This document shows positions 1-7,507 of a stretch of DNA of 64,000 bases, piece after piece (position 1 is the first letter of the stretch; each line of letters starts with the position of its first letter). A model generated the notes under the pieces. That model ran no database searches. It had not been told where the DNA came from and saw only the letters and a program-made list of their open reading frames with translations. Made by a program: the position numbers and the translations under genes. Source of the stretch: Pseudobdellovibrionaceae bacterium (GTDB lineage: Bacteria > Bdellovibrionota > Bdellovibrionia > Bdellovibrionales > Bdellovibrionaceae). The DNA is taken from assembly GCA_019637955.1 (NCBI GenBank), contig JAHBUS010000005.1, forward strand, positions 1 to 64,000. The letters are read 5' to 3'.

Positions 1-14
1 TAGAAAGGATTTTT

Positions 15-512
15 ATGAATAATTTTAATAATGGGGAGAAGGGAGAAGCGGCCTTGGGTGTCATCGAAGATCGGGAGAACAAAACAAGTGATGTGATAAA
101 TGAAGAAGCTCCGGTTTTCAATCGTGGGGGCCGCAAGGGGCGCTCAAGCGCCGCGCAGCTTGGGGCCGATCAGTCCTCTGATAGCACAGCCGATAATACG
201 CAATATCGCGTTCTTATTTCGCCGGAAGCAAATCATGCGGTGGATGATCTGATCGGCAAGGTCAATTCGGGGTTCGACGGCGGGAAAGTCACGCGGCCTC
301 AGCTTGTAAGCTGGATTCTGTGTAAGTTCGGCCTAACCATCTCCGAACCTGATTTGCAGGAAATCCGCGCCGTCCACTTTGACCGAATTGCTTATTTTGA
401 AGCTCTGCTGAAGCGAGCTAAGGAAACAGGCGTTATCCCGCCGGAATTGGCGGCATTACTCCCTGCGGCCAGTATTCCTTCGGCCACTGGCAAGAAAAAA
501 AGAGCCGCTTGA
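15..512 (+). CDS. Hypothetical protein of the serine-recombinase element
   Basis: A 165-residue protein I do not recognise. The start has a ribosome binding site (AAGGAT) just upstream. The first 60 residues are polar and low in complexity with a basic GRKGR patch. Residues about 65-110 form a compact region (YRVLISPEANHAVDDLIG, then KVTRPQLVSWIL) that could be a short DNA-binding or partner-binding fold, and the tail is basic (GKKKRAA). It lies directly before an Xre regulator and the large serine recombinase on the same strand, so an accessory role in that element is possible. No function is assigned. Confidence 0.6.
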   Translation: MNNFNNGEKGEAALGVIEDRENKTSDVINEEAPVFNRGGRKGRSSAAQLGADQSSDSTADNTQYRVLISPEANHAVDDLIGKVNSGFDGGKVTRPQLVSWILCKFGLTISEPDLQEIRAVHFDRIAYFEALLKRAKETGVIPPELAALLPAASIPSATGKKKRAA

Positions 513-552
513 CAATATATCACCATTGATTTTATCATCAATGGTGATATAT
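509..552 (+). promoter_or_regulatory. Promoter overlapped by a 16-bp perfect inverted repeat
   Basis: TTGACA at 509-514 and TATCAT at 533-538, 18 bp apart, form a promoter-like pair. Arms 515-530 and 537-552 are perfect reverse complements (16 bp, 6-nt centre). The palindrome therefore fills the space between the two promoter boxes and covers the -10 box. The Xre gene begins 33 bp downstream, so this is most simply its own operator. A stable RNA hairpin is the alternative. The -35 box overlaps the stop codon of the preceding gene. Confidence 0.6.
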
Positions 553-585
553 GATGTTTTTTTAGAGCTAACGAATGGAATCGAA

Positions 586-810
586 ATGAAGAATGGAGAA
601 ATTCAAAAGCTCAGAGAACGGCTTGGGCTTGACCGTCATCAGTTCGCAGAGTTTTTGGGGCTGACCAGCTACCAAAGCATGATGAACATCGAAAATGGAA
701 TCAGGAATCCAAGCCGTTTAGCAATGAAGGTGTTGCGCTACATTGACTCGCTTCCCAAAGCAAAGGCTTTGGCCTTCGTTGAGGAGTTAAATCGCCATGA
801 GCCTAAGTAG
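586..810 (+). CDS. Xre-family helix-turn-helix regulator
   Basis: A 74-residue protein made almost entirely of an HTH_3-type domain: IQKLRERLGLDRHQFAEFLG, then SYQSMMNIENGIRNPSRLAMKVLRYI. An in-frame start at 526 lies inside the palindrome at 515-552. The ATG at 586 gives the usual length for a single-domain Xre protein and keeps the palindrome upstream, so I use 586. It overlaps the next small gene by 14 bp and probably represses its own operon, which includes the serine recombinase. The fold is clear; the target is inferred. Confidence 0.75.
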   Translation: MKNGEIQKLRERLGLDRHQFAEFLGLTSYQSMMNIENGIRNPSRLAMKVLRYIDSLPKAKALAFVEELNRHEPK

Positions 811-1036
811 TCTCTGGCAAAAAGTAAGGAAGCTAATGACACGCTCTTCGGGAAACGCTGGCAAGAAAGCCAGCTCCGATCAGTTGAGTGTCTATTTGAT
901 TCCGGTCGCAGAACAGGTAGCAAATGATCCAATACGACAAGCAGAAATTGTTAGCCTTGTCGCGCAGATCATCCTGTTAGGGAAATCGCGCAAGCGTATG
1001 AGCCGGAAGGAAAAGGAAGAAAAATATGCCGCATAA
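797..1036 (+). CDS. Small hypothetical protein between Xre and recombinase
   Basis: A 79-residue basic protein with charged ends (RKRMSRKEKEEKYAA at the C-terminus) and a helical, partly hydrophobic middle (VSLVAQIILLG). It overlaps the Xre gene by 14 bp and the recombinase gene by 11 bp, which strongly suggests translational coupling in one operon. Its size, charge and place next to a recombinase would suit a recombination directionality factor, but there is no sequence signature for this, so it is inference only. Confidence 0.6.
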   Translation: MSLSSLWQKVRKLMTRSSGNAGKKASSDQLSVYLIPVAEQVANDPIRQAEIVSLVAQIILLGKSRKRMSRKEKEEKYAA

Positions 1037-2771
1037 AATTGGTGCTTACGTTCGAGTGTCCACGGAAGAACAAGCTCAGGTAATGGATGGCTCACTTGAT
1101 AGCCAGCAGTACCGCTTAAAAAATTTCGTGCAGTCGAAGAACATACAAGAGAAAAATTGGGGAAAGATTGTCGATACCTATATTGATGACGGTTTTTCAG
1201 CTAAAGATACCCGTCGTCCGGCGTATCAACGAATGCTCCGAGATATTCGTGCTGGCAAAATCGACTTGATCTTAGTGACAGACTTATCACGCCTTTCGCG
1301 CAATATCTCAGACTTCTGCGGCTTGCTTGAGGAATTGGAATCACACAGAGCCAAGTTTCTTTCTGTCAAAGAGCAGTTTGATACCAGTACGCCCGTTGGC
1401 GAAATGATGATTTACAATATGATTAACTTGGCACAGTTTGAGCGTAAGCAAACGTCAGAACGTGTTTCTATGAATTTTAATTCACGCGCCCTTCGTGGCT
1501 TGTTGAATGGAGGGAATGCACTTCTTGGATATGATAAAGATCCCGCAAATCCTGGTAAGCTTGTAGTCAATACCGACGAGGCTCCTGGCGTGAGAAAAGC
1601 CTTTTCGCTGTATCTGGAAACTGGAAGTTTGCAGACAACAGCCGTAAAGCTAAACGCCACGAGCATTCGCCCGAAAGTCGGCAAAGGAAGAAAGGCTCGC
1701 CATGCCATCGAAGGACGATGGACTGTTAGTTCAGTCAGGAATCTCCTGACGAACCTTGCTTATGTTGGAAAACGTGAGGTCAACAAGAAGAACAAAGATG
1801 AGCCTCAAGAGGTATTGAAGCCGTGGCAGCGTTACCAAGTGGTAAAGGCATCGTGGCAAGGAATCGTCGAAGAAAAGCATTTTCTGACGGCTCAGAAATT
1901 GATTGAAGAGAATTGGAAAAAGGAAAGAAGTCGTATCGCCGAGGGCGAACGTCGCTTTTTCCCACTGTCAGGCGTTCTTCGTTGCGGTGACTGCGGCAGA
2001 GCCTTGATCGGCCAAGCCTCGCACGGAAGAAATGAAGTGCATAGGTACTATGGTCATAAGATGGTGGTTGGAGAAACCATAAATTGCAAAACCAAACGCC
2101 TTCGCGCTGATGAAGTTGAATCAGCCGCCATAGCGCATTTGACCGAGATTCTTTTCCGTAGCGGCCATTTTGATCTTGTGGAAGACAATTTGAAAAAATC
2201 TATTGGCGCTGAAGGAAGCGATCTCGTGTCCGAGCGTGACCGCGTTCAGCGCGAGATTGTTGGAGTCGAAGGTGAAATCGAAGGGGCCATGAAGCTCATG
2301 GAGCAGGTTTCCCAAAACCCTGATGTTATCAATCTTGTTCAAGAACGACTTGAGAAATTGGCAGCTCAAAAGCGACTCTTAGTATCTGACCGCGATAATC
2401 TGTTATTAAAAATTGATGAAATTAACGATGCGAGGGCCAGCCGCTCTGTCATTGAATCCAATGCCCACGAGTTCAAGAAAGGTTGGACGAAAGCCAGCCA
2501 AGCCATGAAACGCCGTCTTATTCGCCGCCTTGTGGATAGCCTCGTTTACACTCGTGAAGGGCTATATGCCTACTATGTGACTGCCAAAGAGCGGATCATT
2601 GTTCAGCCAATCCCACCTAAAAAAATGGCCTCGGAGGAAAACTCCGAGGCCACATCTAACAATGTCTATTCCATAAAAAAGAACCCTAAGTGTCCACCCC
2701 GCATCTCTGAGGACGGCGGTGTACTTAGGGTTGGTATTGGTGGAAACTCCTCCCGTATTATAACTACTTGA
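1026..2771 (+). CDS. Large serine recombinase
   Basis: A 581-residue serine recombinase. The N-terminal resolvase domain (about 1-150) has the nucleophile in AYVRVSTEEQ and the conserved LVTDLSRLSRN. The recombinase domain follows (about 160-290), then a zinc-ribbon (LRCGDCGRALIG, about 320) and a coiled-coil region (about 400-480). Enzymes of this class integrate or excise elements using short att sites without supercoiling. The start is supported by GGAAG upstream and coupling to the previous gene. The C-terminal coding region contains strong inverted repeats (2626-2652 and 2682-2732), so the last 50 or so residues may have been added by read-through into a recombination site. It has no phage structural neighbours in the window. 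Confidence 0.92.
   Translation: MPHKIGAYVRVSTEEQAQVMDGSLDSQQYRLKNFVQSKNIQEKNWGKIVDTYIDDGFSAKDTRRPAYQRMLRDIRAGKIDLILVTDLSRLSRNISDFCGLLEELESHRAKFLSVKEQFDTSTPVGEMMIYNMINLAQFERKQTSERVSMNFNSRALRGLLNGGNALLGYDKDPANPGKLVVNTDEAPGVRKAFSLYLETGSLQTTAVKLNATSIRPKVGKGRKARHAIEGRWTVSSVRNLLTNLAYVGKREVNKKNKDEPQEVLKPWQRYQVVKASWQGIVEEKHFLTAQKLIEENWKKERSRIAEGERRFFPLSGVLRCGDCGRALIGQASHGRNEVHRYYGHKMVVGETINCKTKRLRADEVESAAIAHLTEILFRSGHFDLVEDNLKKSIGAEGSDLVSERDRVQREIVGVEGEIEGAMKLMEQVSQNPDVINLVQERLEKLAAQKRLLVSDRDNLLLKIDEINDARASRSVIESNAHEFKKGWTKASQAMKRRLIRRLVDSLVYTREGLYAYYVTAKERIIVQPIPPKKMASEENSEATSNNVYSIKKNPKCPPRISEDGGVLRVGIGGNSSRIITT
2626..2652. repeat. Perfect 11-bp hairpin inside the recombinase gene
   Basis: TGGCCTCGGAG and CTCCGAGGCCA are perfect reverse complements around a GAAAA loop. 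It lies in the coding sequence about 120 bp before the stop. It could be a terminator stem without a U-tract, or part of a recombination site. Confidence 0.7.
2682..2732. repeat. Inverted repeat near the recombinase stop codon
   Basis: AACCCTAAGT (2682-2691) is repeated inverted as ACTTAGGGTT (2723-2732), 31 bp apart, with further partial symmetry inside (CCACC and GGTGT). Spacing and length are in the range of serine recombinase att sites, but no crossover can be identified. Confidence 0.55.
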
Positions 2772-2828
2772 AATCACTTGTAAATAACTTTTAGACAACG
2801 AAAAGGAAGCTAATTTTTATTAAATCCT

Positions 2829-2855
2829 GAATATGATTTGAAAGTAATCATATTC
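2829..2855. repeat. Perfect 10-bp inverted repeat before the island boundary
   Basis: GAATATGATT and AATCATATTC flank a 7-nt centre. It ends exactly where the T-loop-like motif at 2856 starts. It may be a terminator-like hairpin after the recombinase gene, although no run of T follows on the + strand. Confidence 0.6.
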
Positions 2856-2868
2856 GGGAATCGAACCC
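2856..2868. repeat. Candidate attL of the ssrA island (T-loop motif)
   Basis: GGGAATCGAACCC is identical to positions 10295-10307 inside the 3' end of ssrA. The sequence to its right is also loosely like the tmRNA body (9 of 17 positions). A further motif, CTAA-N4-TTAGTT, occurs just inside the island at both ends (2897-2910 and 10251-10264). The original tmRNA acceptor sequence expected to the left is missing, so this is a candidate or a remnant. Confidence 0.4.
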
Positions 2869-2992
2869 GTAGCCGTTCGTGATCCACAAAAATTGACTAA
2901 GTGTTTAGTTCATCTTTTGGATCATCCCAATCTTAAAAAACTATCCTTGCAAAGAAACCGACCATATGGTATCTTTCAAATTGGAGGTTTAT

Positions 2993-3337
2993 ATGAATCA
3001 AAATAGTTTAGCGTATGTATATCTAGGACTTGCGATTATAGCAGAGGTTGGCGGTACGACTTTTATGCAGAAGTCTGAGCAATTCTCGAAGCTAGGACCG
3101 TCACTGATCACTGCACTTTGCTATATCTGCACATTCTACTTTCTCTCTCAGTCTTTAAAGACGATCCCGCTAGGAGTTGCGTATGGGATTTGGGGTAGTT
3201 TGGGAATAGTTCTAACCGCCATCATTGGGTATCTTGTTTTTAAACAAAAGCTAGATCTTCCTGCAATGATCGGAATTGGAATGATGGTCGGCGGAGTTAT
3301 CGTGGTTCAGGTTTTTTCAAAAACAGTTTCCCACTAA
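2993..3337 (+). CDS. Small multidrug resistance (SMR) efflux protein
   Basis: A 114-residue inner membrane protein with four hydrophobic segments, matching EmrE/QacE in length. The key membrane glutamate is in the first helix (AIIAEVGGTTFMQKSEQF) and the family motif PLGVAYGIWGSLGIV is in the third. SMR proteins work as dimers and export cationic compounds in exchange for protons. I start at the ATG at 2993 behind a strong GGAGG; the upstream in-frame start at 2966 would add a leader the family lacks. It is followed 7 bp later by a TetR regulator, a typical drug-pump pair, and sits in an AT-rich island. Confidence 0.92.
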   Translation: MNQNSLAYVYLGLAIIAEVGGTTFMQKSEQFSKLGPSLITALCYICTFYFLSQSLKTIPLGVAYGIWGSLGIVLTAIIGYLVFKQKLDLPAMIGIGMMVGGVIVVQVFSKTVSH

Positions 3338-3344
3338 CTTTAAA

Positions 3345-3902
3345 ATGAAAACAGCTTATCATCGAAAGAAACAGCCGACCGCCGTTAGAGCTGAAATTGT
3401 AACTGCTACGATTGAACTTGCCTCAAAACTTGGTCTCTCAGGCATTTCAATTCAGGCGGTCGCCGACCTTGCTAAAATAACAAAGGGAGGACTGCTCCAT
3501 CATTTTCCAAACAAGCAGTCTTTGGTTCACGCCGTATTTAATCTTCTATTGGAAAATCTTGATCTAGAAATTGATAAGCTGATGTCCGAAGATCCCGATC
3601 CCATTGGAAGCTTTACTCGTGCATATATAAAGTCGAGCTTTCAAGGTCTCGCAAAAAATAAAAATAGTATCTGGCGAGTCTTTGCAACCTCTCTATTGAC
3701 TGATTCAGATTTACGCGAGCGTTGGTATCTCTGGCTCGACGGCAGATTAGAAAAACATCGAAGCACCGACTCAGGTGTTAATCTAGAAATTGTTAGACTT
3801 GCCACCGATGGCGCTTGGTACTTACTGATAGACAAAAAGACTCGAAACTCACGAATTGCTAGTTCAAAAATTCAAGAAAATCTAATCTTAATGACCCGAT
3901 AG
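3345..3902 (+). CDS. TetR/AcrR-family regulator of the SMR pump
   Basis: A 185-residue TetR-type repressor. The N-terminal domain has the family pattern: IVTATIELASKLGLSGISIQ, AVADLAKITKGGLLHHFPNK, then SLVHAVF. The C-terminal part (about 70-185) is a helical ligand-binding domain with a Trp-rich stretch (SIWRVF, RWYLWLDG). It lies 7 bp after the SMR gene on the same strand and is presumably co-transcribed, so it likely regulates the pump in response to its substrates. A hairpin follows at 3909-3926. Confidence 0.9.
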   Translation: MKTAYHRKKQPTAVRAEIVTATIELASKLGLSGISIQAVADLAKITKGGLLHHFPNKQSLVHAVFNLLLENLDLEIDKLMSEDPDPIGSFTRAYIKSSFQGLAKNKNSIWRVFATSLLTDSDLRERWYLWLDGRLEKHRSTDSGVNLEIVRLATDGAWYLLIDKKTRNSRIASSKIQENLILMTR

Positions 3903-3908
3903 CGTAGG

Positions 3909-3926
3909 CGTCCGAAACTTCGGACG
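3909..3926. terminator. Hairpin after the SMR-TetR pair
   Basis: CGTCCGAA and TTCGGACG form a perfect 8-bp stem with a 2-nt loop directly after the TetR stop codon. No T-run follows, so it could also be an operator for the next HTH gene. Confidence 0.45.
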
Positions 3927-3930
3927 AGTG

Positions 3931-4341
3931 ATGACGATTCGTAGGCATGAGATTTATCATTTATTTATGACTTATTTAAATGGCACTACCATCGAACAAA
4001 AAATCGCCGTTGGAATCAATATAAGAATCGGAGTTTTTCTTGCCGAACAGAGAAAACTTAAAGGGCGCTCCGTGCGCACCGTTGCTCGAAAAATAAAAAT
4101 CAAACGAAGCCATCTCAAAAAGTGGGAAGCGGGAAAATCATCACTGCCTTGCCAAGTATTTTTAAAAATTGTTTCTCTCTACGGCAAAGACGCCTACCGT
4201 CTTGCGAGTGAACTAGATTTACAGCTTCAGCTGGAAAAATATCACCGCATTATTGAGCAAGAAAAAGTTCAATGCCTACAACCTCGAAAACTTCCCGCAG
4301 TTATCTGGGCAACACACCGCCGAGATAAATTAGCCTCGTAG
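3931..4341 (+). CDS. Xre-like helix-turn-helix protein
   Basis: A 136-residue protein with an HTH domain at about 30-95: IGVFLAEQRKLKGRSVRTVA, then KIKIKRSHLKKWEAGKSSLP, then VFLKIVSLYG. A basic tail follows. Start sites at 3928 (GTG), 3931 (ATG) and 3967 (ATG) are all possible and none has a convincing ribosome binding site. It stands alone between the TetR gene and a clear terminator, suggesting an island repressor. The target is unknown. Confidence 0.65.
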   Translation: MTIRRHEIYHLFMTYLNGTTIEQKIAVGINIRIGVFLAEQRKLKGRSVRTVARKIKIKRSHLKKWEAGKSSLPCQVFLKIVSLYGKDAYRLASELDLQLQLEKYHRIIEQEKVQCLQPRKLPAVIWATHRRDKLAS

Positions 4342-4372
4342 CTATCAATTAAAATATTTGCTACTGCCTTGG

Positions 4373-4395
4373 GGCCTCGTTATGAGGCCTTTTTC
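4373..4395 (+). terminator. Rho-independent terminator
   Basis: The stem GGCCTC/GAGGCC with loop GTTAT is followed by a run of five T. It lies about 30 bp after the HTH gene ending at 4341. Confidence 0.8.
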
Positions 4396-4576
4396 ATTTT
4401 CTCGCGGATTATTTTTTAATTGCGCGCGATCCTATACATACGAGGCGAACTCTAAAAAGTTTGTCCAACTACTCGGGCAGAAATGCTCGGATAGTCAGAC
4501 GAACAGACCGAGTTCTCGGATTTTACTTCGGTCGATTTTTTAGTCTGCCGAAGAAAACTCGTGAAGAGGATTTAAG

Positions 4577-4894
4577 ATGAAGAAAAAAACCGATTTTGGA
4601 CAACGAATAGAAATGCTCTGCGAGCAAAAAGAGATAACGCCGAATGAGCTTGCTCGCCGTATTTCTATTCCTCGCACGAGCGTTCATGAATGGGTAGGAG
4701 CTTCGGGGAGAGTTCCCCGCAATTTGGAGCATTTAAAAAAATTGTGCGACTTCTTTGATGTCTCCGCTTCTTTTCTTCTCTGGGGCGAGGATGAAAAAAC
4801 GCCGACTCTTGAGTCATTCATTTCAAAGACAGAAATCCACACAGGACTCTATGAAATTACTCTTAAAAAAGTTGATCCGAAAAGTAAAAAATAA
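4577..4894 (+). CDS. Small Xre regulator with FLLWGED and EITLKKV motifs
   Basis: A 105-residue protein. An HTH domain occupies about 8-62 (IEMLCEQKEITPNELARRIS, IPRTSVHEWVG). A signature FLLWGED (66-72) and a C-terminal predicted strand GLYEITLKKV (90-99) follow. The same plan occurs in the 100-residue regulator at 42010-42312 in the other island (FLLFGED, GTFEISIKRV). Both lie directly before a lipoprotein gene. The ribosome binding site GAGGATTTAAG supports the start. Upstream, 4483-4560 holds several short inverted repeats that could be operators. The role is inferred as repressor of the lipoprotein cluster. Confidence 0.8.
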   Translation: MKKKTDFGQRIEMLCEQKEITPNELARRISIPRTSVHEWVGASGRVPRNLEHLKKLCDFFDVSASFLLWGEDEKTPTLESFISKTEIHTGLYEITLKKVDPKSKK

Positions 4895-4905
4895 GGACGG
4901 AACGA

Positions 4906-5094
4906 ATGGCAACGATAGCGAGATACATTTTTAATTCTACGAGCGACGCAGAACACTGCATGGAACAACTTTGGAGACAACTCTCGGGCGGTTTTTCTCG
5001 TGGAGGTAATGAAGTCTATATTGAGAGCGGTTGTAGCGATCCACAACTAGCATCAAAAATCTGCCAAGCGTGTGGCGGAAAACTAGGAGGGTAA
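4906..5094 (+). CDS. Small hypothetical protein (62 aa)
   Basis: A short protein, 11 bp after the Xre gene and 4 bp before the lipoprotein gene, so part of the same operon. It has three cysteines (HCMEQ, GCSD, QACGG), a glycine-rich end and no signal peptide. GGACGG upstream acts as a ribosome binding site. No family is recognised. Confidence 0.6.
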   Translation: MATIARYIFNSTSDAEHCMEQLWRQLSGGFSRGGNEVYIESGCSDPQLASKICQACGGKLGG

Positions 5095-5098
5095 AACT

Positions 5099-6130
5099 AT
5101 GAACTTAAAAAATTATTTTTCTCTATTTTTAGCGGTCTTTTTCTTATCGGCTTGCGGTGGTGGCGGAGGTGGTTCAACTTCTTTGCCATCTAACGGCGGA
5201 GGAAACCCTGGCGGTGGAGGTGGCGGACCCTCGGGCGGAGGCAATGGCTCTGCGTCTTACTACGGCTTCAATAGCGCCAATGGCATCGTTTCCAATGCCC
5301 TGCCTCCGTTTGTAAGCGGTGAGCAGTTTGTCGTCACGGGTGAGCTGGCATTTATCGTCTCGAACCTAGATAATCGAACGGCAGATTATATGATTTACGA
5401 ACCAACCTGTCTTGCTGGCGTTTTAACTTATGACTATAACGCAGTCCTTGTAAAAGGTGATCCGACAGCACCGTCTCGCATCCGTATCTCTGCGGGATCT
5501 TCGAGCGTGATGATTACCGAATACACCGAACTGCAATCGGGTGCTGGCTATGTCGATAAAACCACAGAGACGAACTCAGGAACTTGTACGAACGGCGAGT
5601 TTTACTCAAGTGTGAGTCAGTGGATTGTTTTTCAAAACGGTCGCTCTATTCTTTTTAAAGACATGGATAATAATATCTACTTTGGTTTTAGAAATCAGCT
5701 CGTCGATAAATCTCTACTTCAAGCGAAGCAGTACAAGGTTTATCACCAACTTAACAATGGAGCCGTGGACGTTGCGAACAAGCTCAACACTTGGAACTCG
5801 GCTTCTGCGAGTGTTGTAAATCTTGACGCTTCATCGTCGCCCTCGGACTCGGCTTTTGGGTTTAACTCGCCACACACGACGGCGAAAGGCTTTGCCAGCA
5901 CAACTAGAGGATCACACTATACAATCCAAGGCAATTTTGCTCGTGTATGGGACAATCAAACCGCAACGGTCCCGATGATGGGCGTAACGGCGACGCTCGC
6001 AGGGAAAAATATCTCGATTCATAATGCAATCCATAGAACCTGCCAAGGCGGTGATGTCTATTCCCATAACGGACAGAATGTCTGCGATATGGTCGGCTCT
6101 GGAGCCGTGAGCTTTTATGTAGGTCAATAG
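5099..6130 (+). CDS. Glycine-rich lipoprotein of the ssrA island
   Basis: A 343-residue lipoprotein. The signal peptide ends in lipobox LSAC at about 16-19. A flexible linker rich in glycine runs to about residue 50, and a 290-residue domain of predicted beta structure with several cysteines follows. The linker suggests the domain is held away from the membrane. It is preceded by GGAGG and by an Xre gene and a small gene in one operon. No domain is recognised. The second island has an analogous Xre-lipoprotein pair. A surface or periplasmic role specific to the island, such as exclusion, is possible but not shown. Confidence 0.75.
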   Translation: MNLKNYFSLFLAVFFLSACGGGGGGSTSLPSNGGGNPGGGGGGPSGGGNGSASYYGFNSANGIVSNALPPFVSGEQFVVTGELAFIVSNLDNRTADYMIYEPTCLAGVLTYDYNAVLVKGDPTAPSRIRISAGSSSVMITEYTELQSGAGYVDKTTETNSGTCTNGEFYSSVSQWIVFQNGRSILFKDMDNNIYFGFRNQLVDKSLLQAKQYKVYHQLNNGAVDVANKLNTWNSASASVVNLDASSSPSDSAFGFNSPHTTAKGFASTTRGSHYTIQGNFARVWDNQTATVPMMGVTATLAGKNISIHNAIHRTCQGGDVYSHNGQNVCDMVGSGAVSFYVGQ

Positions 6131-6147
6131 TCAAAGGAGGCGGTTTT

Positions 6148-6741
6148 ATGTCAGCAATGATTTATAAAATTGTCTCTACTCTTTTTACGCTCGTCATTGT
6201 CGGGCGTGTTCTATTTCTCATTTTTAAAAAATTATCACCGTTTTTAAAAAGAGCGGTTTTGCTATTCAAAAGATACACGCCTAAGCCTTTTCAACTCAGC
6301 GAAGGCGAAAAGAATAAAATCTGGTTTGCTGATTATCAACAAAAAGAAAAAGCAAAAACGGAACTTATCGAGCGTGAGCATTACACCTATAAAAATACCT
6401 ACATCAATTTATCCTTAATTGCGAGAGACAGAAAAAAGTTATTCGCAGAACGCTGGACGGATTGGAAATTCAATACGAACAACTGCGAACTTTCAAGCCC
6501 TGGCGACTACCATGCGCAGTGTTTGAAAATGTTTGGCGAGATGGCTTTTGCCAGAAAATTCTTAATAGCAAAACAACCAACATTTTGGACTGAAGAAAAA
6601 GAAACATTCTGGCGAAAAATCTGCCATCCTCAAATTGCGAAAACCGATGTCCGAGAAAAAAACTTATTCGATACTCGCCAACGAATACTTGCCGATGAAA
6701 GTTTTAGTCACGGCGATGATCCTGACTCGAAGCCTGCTTAG
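6148..6741 (+). CDS. Membrane-anchored hypothetical protein
   Basis: A 197-residue protein with one N-terminal membrane segment (about 5-28: IVSTLFTLVIVGRVLFLIF). A basic stretch and a soluble, charged, aromatic-rich domain (WFADYQQ, WTDWKF, FWTEEKETFWRK) follow. It starts 17 bp after the lipoprotein gene with AAAGGAGGCGG upstream, so it is the last gene of that operon. Its 3' end overlaps the convergent gene at 6704-6988 by 38 bp. No family is recognised. Confidence 0.65.
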   Translation: MSAMIYKIVSTLFTLVIVGRVLFLIFKKLSPFLKRAVLLFKRYTPKPFQLSEGEKNKIWFADYQQKEKAKTELIEREHYTYKNTYINLSLIARDRKKLFAERWTDWKFNTNNCELSSPGDYHAQCLKMFGEMAFARKFLIAKQPTFWTEEKETFWRKICHPQIAKTDVREKNLFDTRQRILADESFSHGDDPDSKPA

Positions 6742-6988
6742 CGTGTTCTTCCATTCTCTTCTTCTGTCGATACCTCTCGAACTTTTCGAGCCGTTCCGTT
6801 TGATGATGACGGTTTAACAAGAAAAACCAACTCACCACTAAATAACTCAACCCAAAGGAATAGAAATAAACCCAAAACTCTCGACTCGGATTAGTAAAGT
6901 AAAGAATCACTGGCTGAATGAAGATCAACGCCAAAAAACTGATCCAAAGAATAACGAATCCACGAAAAACAAAATCATACTTTCCCAT
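6704..6988 (-). CDS. Small two-helix membrane protein
   Basis: A 94-residue protein with two hydrophobic segments (GFVILWISFLALIFIQPVIL and FYSFGLSYLVVSWFFLL) and a long charged tail (RLEKFERYRQKKRMEEHAKQ). It is convergent with, and overlaps, the end of the preceding gene. No good ribosome binding site is visible, which lowers confidence. A small membrane toxin or immunity protein would fit this shape, but nothing supports this directly. Confidence 0.45.
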   Translation of the reverse strand: MGKYDFVFRGFVILWISFLALIFIQPVILYFTNPSREFWVYFYSFGLSYLVVSWFFLLNRHHQTERLEKFERYRQKKRMEEHAKQASSQDHRRD

Positions 6989-7199
6989 AGAAATTAAATG
7001 GCATTACTTCTCAGATAAGATTCCACTCTTTCTATTCTCTTTATTCTTAACTTTTTAGATGATCTTGCTTCCGTCATCGGCTCAGGGAAGTCATAAAAAC
7101 TTTTCCCCGAGATTGCTCGCAAGTCTTTGCGATAGGTCTAGGAATATATATCTATATAAAACAGAATCTTACTCCTGCTTATATTCTCTCGGGTCTCAC

Positions 7200-7495
7200 G
7201 CGGATTAATGCCCGTCTTATAGAACCGTCTTCTTTTTAAGCCTCGGTATTTGTCCCTTACTGCCCCGATTGGGTTGCCCTTGTGTTGGGTGTTGGACTTG
7301 CTTAACTGGCAGGTTATAGCCCCTGCTTGCCACTCGGTGGGTCTTTTCCCGTCGAATGCCTGCCTATGCTACCAGCGTCCTGACTTACGGCTATTATTGA
7401 CGCTGATAGTGGGCGACAGTTGCCCCTCTCCGAAGTCATAAAATAAATGGAAAGATCCTAAAGCCGTCAAAAATTGCTTCTTTCCATTTATCTTC
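7200..7495. other. Structured non-coding stretch upstream of the winged-helix gene
   Basis: The 519-bp gap 6989-7507 has an AT-rich left part and a distinctly GC-richer right part (about 7200-7440) with nested inverted repeats. These include AGCGTC/GACGCT around a 19-nt loop, GGGC/GCCC next to it, and a perfect 12-bp pair ATAAATGGAAAG (7443-7454) and CTTTCCATTTAT (7480-7491). No open frame here looks coding. It could be a non-coding RNA, a 5' regulatory leader for the gene at 7508, or an origin-like site. Confidence 0.45.
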
Positions 7496-7507
7496 ATCGG
7501 AGGATTT

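Noticed and set aside
4358-4543. A 61-residue frame after the HTH gene
   Set aside because: It runs through a rho-independent terminator and lacks a ribosome binding site.
5147-5260. A GGCGGAGG-rich stretch resembling the ssrA 3' end
   Set aside because: It encodes the glycine-rich linker of a lipoprotein and is not an att site.
7250-7441. A 63-residue open frame in the structured stretch
   Set aside because: No ribosome binding site, Cys/Leu/Pro-rich composition, and the DNA is dominated by inverted repeats.
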